Assembly: GCA_017453765.1 (NCBI GenBank)
Contig: JAFTEG010000225.1
Location: forward strand, 1 to 6,248
Length of the DNA stretch: 6,248 nt
Origin: Selenomonadaceae bacterium
GTDB taxonomy: Bacteria > Bacillota > Negativicutes > Selenomonadales > Selenomonadaceae
Reading direction: 5' to 3'
Positions within the stretch are counted from its first letter, which is position 1. The number at the start of each line of letters is the position of its first letter. The position numbers were made by a program, and so were the translations under genes. This document shows, piece after piece, positions 5,247 to 6,248 of this stretch. The notes beneath the pieces are model-generated. The model searched no databases, was not told the origin of the DNA, and worked only from the letters and a program-made list of their open reading frames with translations.

Positions 5247-6248
5247 GACAGAAAAATTACACGACAAATTCAAGTTGGCAAAATAAAAATCGGCGGCGGC
5301 GCTCCAATCAGCGTTCAATCTATGACCAACACAAAAACTACGGACGTTAAATCTACCGTCGAACAAATTCACAATCTGCAGGCGGCAGGTTGCGACATTG
5401 TACGCGTTGCCGTGCCGAATATGGACGCGGCTAAATCTCTGCACGAAATAATTTCTGCCGTCGAAGTGCCGATAATCGCTGACATACACTTTGACTACAA
5501 ACTTGCGCTTGAATCGATTAATCAAGGCGTTGCGGCGCTTAGGCTAAATCCCGGCAACATATGCGGCGCGGCGCACGTTCGTGAAGTGGTTGCGGCGGCT
5601 AAGGATAAAAAAATTCCCATACGAATCGGCGTAAATGCAGGCTCATTAAGTCGAAAGATTTTACAAAAATACGGCGGTGTGACTGCGGAAGGCTTAGTCG
5701 AATCTGCGCGGGAACACGTGAAAATTTTGGAAGATGAAAACTTCTTTGACATAAAAATTTCACTCAAGGCGCACGACGTACCTTTAACGTTGGCGGCGTA
5801 CCGTTTGATGTCCGCGCAGGTTGATTATCCCTTGCACGTCGGAATTACAGAGGCGGGTACGATTAAAGGCGGCGTCATAAAATCTGCGGTAGGTATCGGC
5901 GCACTTTTGGCTGAAGGCATTGGCGACACGATACGCGTTTCGTTGACCGGTGACCCCGTTGCGGAAGTGAAGGTCGGCAATGAAATTTTAAAATCGCTCG
6001 GCTTAAAAGACTTCGGTGCGACGCTGATTGCCTGTCCAACGTGCGGCAGGACGCGAATTGATTTGCCTAAAATTGCCGCGCAGGTTGAATCAAAACTTTC
6101 AAGCGTGAAAAAAAATATCAGCGTAGCGGTTATGGGCTGTGTGGTGAACGGTCCCGGCGAGGCGCGAAATGCTGACGTCGGCATTGCCGGTGCGGACGGC
6201 GAAGGCATTGTCTTTCGCAAAGGTGAAATTGTTCGCAAGGTTGCCGAA
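5244..6248 (+). CDS. ispG: 4-hydroxy-3-methylbut-2-en-1-yl diphosphate synthase (IspG/GcpE), C-terminus outside window
   Basis: This cytoplasmic iron-sulfur enzyme reductively opens 2-C-methyl-D-erythritol 2,4-cyclodiphosphate to HMBPP, the penultimate MEP-pathway step, using electrons from flavodoxin or ferredoxin. The frame is open from the TTG at 5244 to the window edge, giving 335 residues of an expected 350–370, so only a short tail is missing. The N-terminal TIM-barrel has PISVQSMTNT (21–30), ADIHFDY (79–85) and ALRLNPGNI (98–106), then HVGITEAG (198–205) and SLTGDP (233–238). The [4Fe-4S] domain has CPTCGR (C264, C267), MGCVVNGPGE (C299) and E306. The spacing of these ligands is identical to that of E. 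coli C270, C273, C305 and E312. It shares the pathway with dxr at the other end of the string and follows the 84-base gap that contains the heptamer hairpin. Confidence 0.96.
   Translation, partial: MDRKITRQIQVGKIKIGGGAPISVQSMTNTKTTDVKSTVEQIHNLQAAGCDIVRVAVPNMDAAKSLHEIISAVEVPIIADIHFDYKLALESINQGVAALRLNPGNICGAAHVREVVAAAKDKKIPIRIGVNAGSLSRKILQKYGGVTAEGLVESAREHVKILEDENFFDIKISLKAHDVPLTLAAYRLMSAQVDYPLHVGITEAGTIKGGVIKSAVGIGALLAEGIGDTIRVSLTGDPVAEVKVGNEILKSLGLKDFGATLIACPTCGRTRIDLPKIAAQVESKLSSVKKNISVAVMGCVVNGPGEARNADVGIAGADGEGIVFRKGEIVRKVAE

Overview
The window looks like a chromosomal segment from a Firmicutes-type bacterium, most likely a member of the Negativicutes or a relative. I infer this from the gene order dxr–rseP–ispG, which is the usual Firmicutes arrangement, from AGGAG-type ribosome binding sites, and from moderate base composition with many AAAATTTT tracts. 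No 16S gene or other direct taxonomic marker is present, so the placement is tentative. The core genes are housekeeping. The unusual part is the intergenic DNA.

Left part (1–904): a minus-strand gene, cut by the window edge, encodes the N-terminus of a membrane-anchored MutS-like ATPase and has a near-consensus extended -10 promoter. Back to back with it, a plus-strand promoter drives a tRNA-Pro(GGG) gene with encoded CCA, followed by an 11-bp hairpin and a short T-tract that look like an intrinsic terminator.

Right part (905–6248): five plus-strand genes run in one direction with short gaps. They are dxr (second step of the MEP isoprenoid pathway), rseP (site-2 membrane protease), a Bcr/CflA-type MFS exporter, a secreted von Willebrand factor A (vWA) domain protein, and ispG (late MEP step, cut by the window edge). 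dxr and ispG flank the set and work in the same pathway. rseP is their usual neighbour. The exporter and vWA genes sit between rseP and ispG, where many Firmicutes have nothing.

The most striking signal is that three of the four gaps in this gene string carry seven-base-periodic repeats, each of different sequence and each overlapping the stop codon of the upstream gene. Two of them (2065–2140 and 5156–5228) are long imperfect inverted repeats that start with TTAG at the stop codon, end with CTAA, and finish 2–4 bases before the next ribosome binding site. The first also contains a canonical four-run G-quadruplex motif. The one gap without a repeat (rseP to the exporter) is a single base long, and the exporter has no visible ribosome binding site, suggesting translational coupling. 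I see no CRISPR array, insertion sequence or defence system here.
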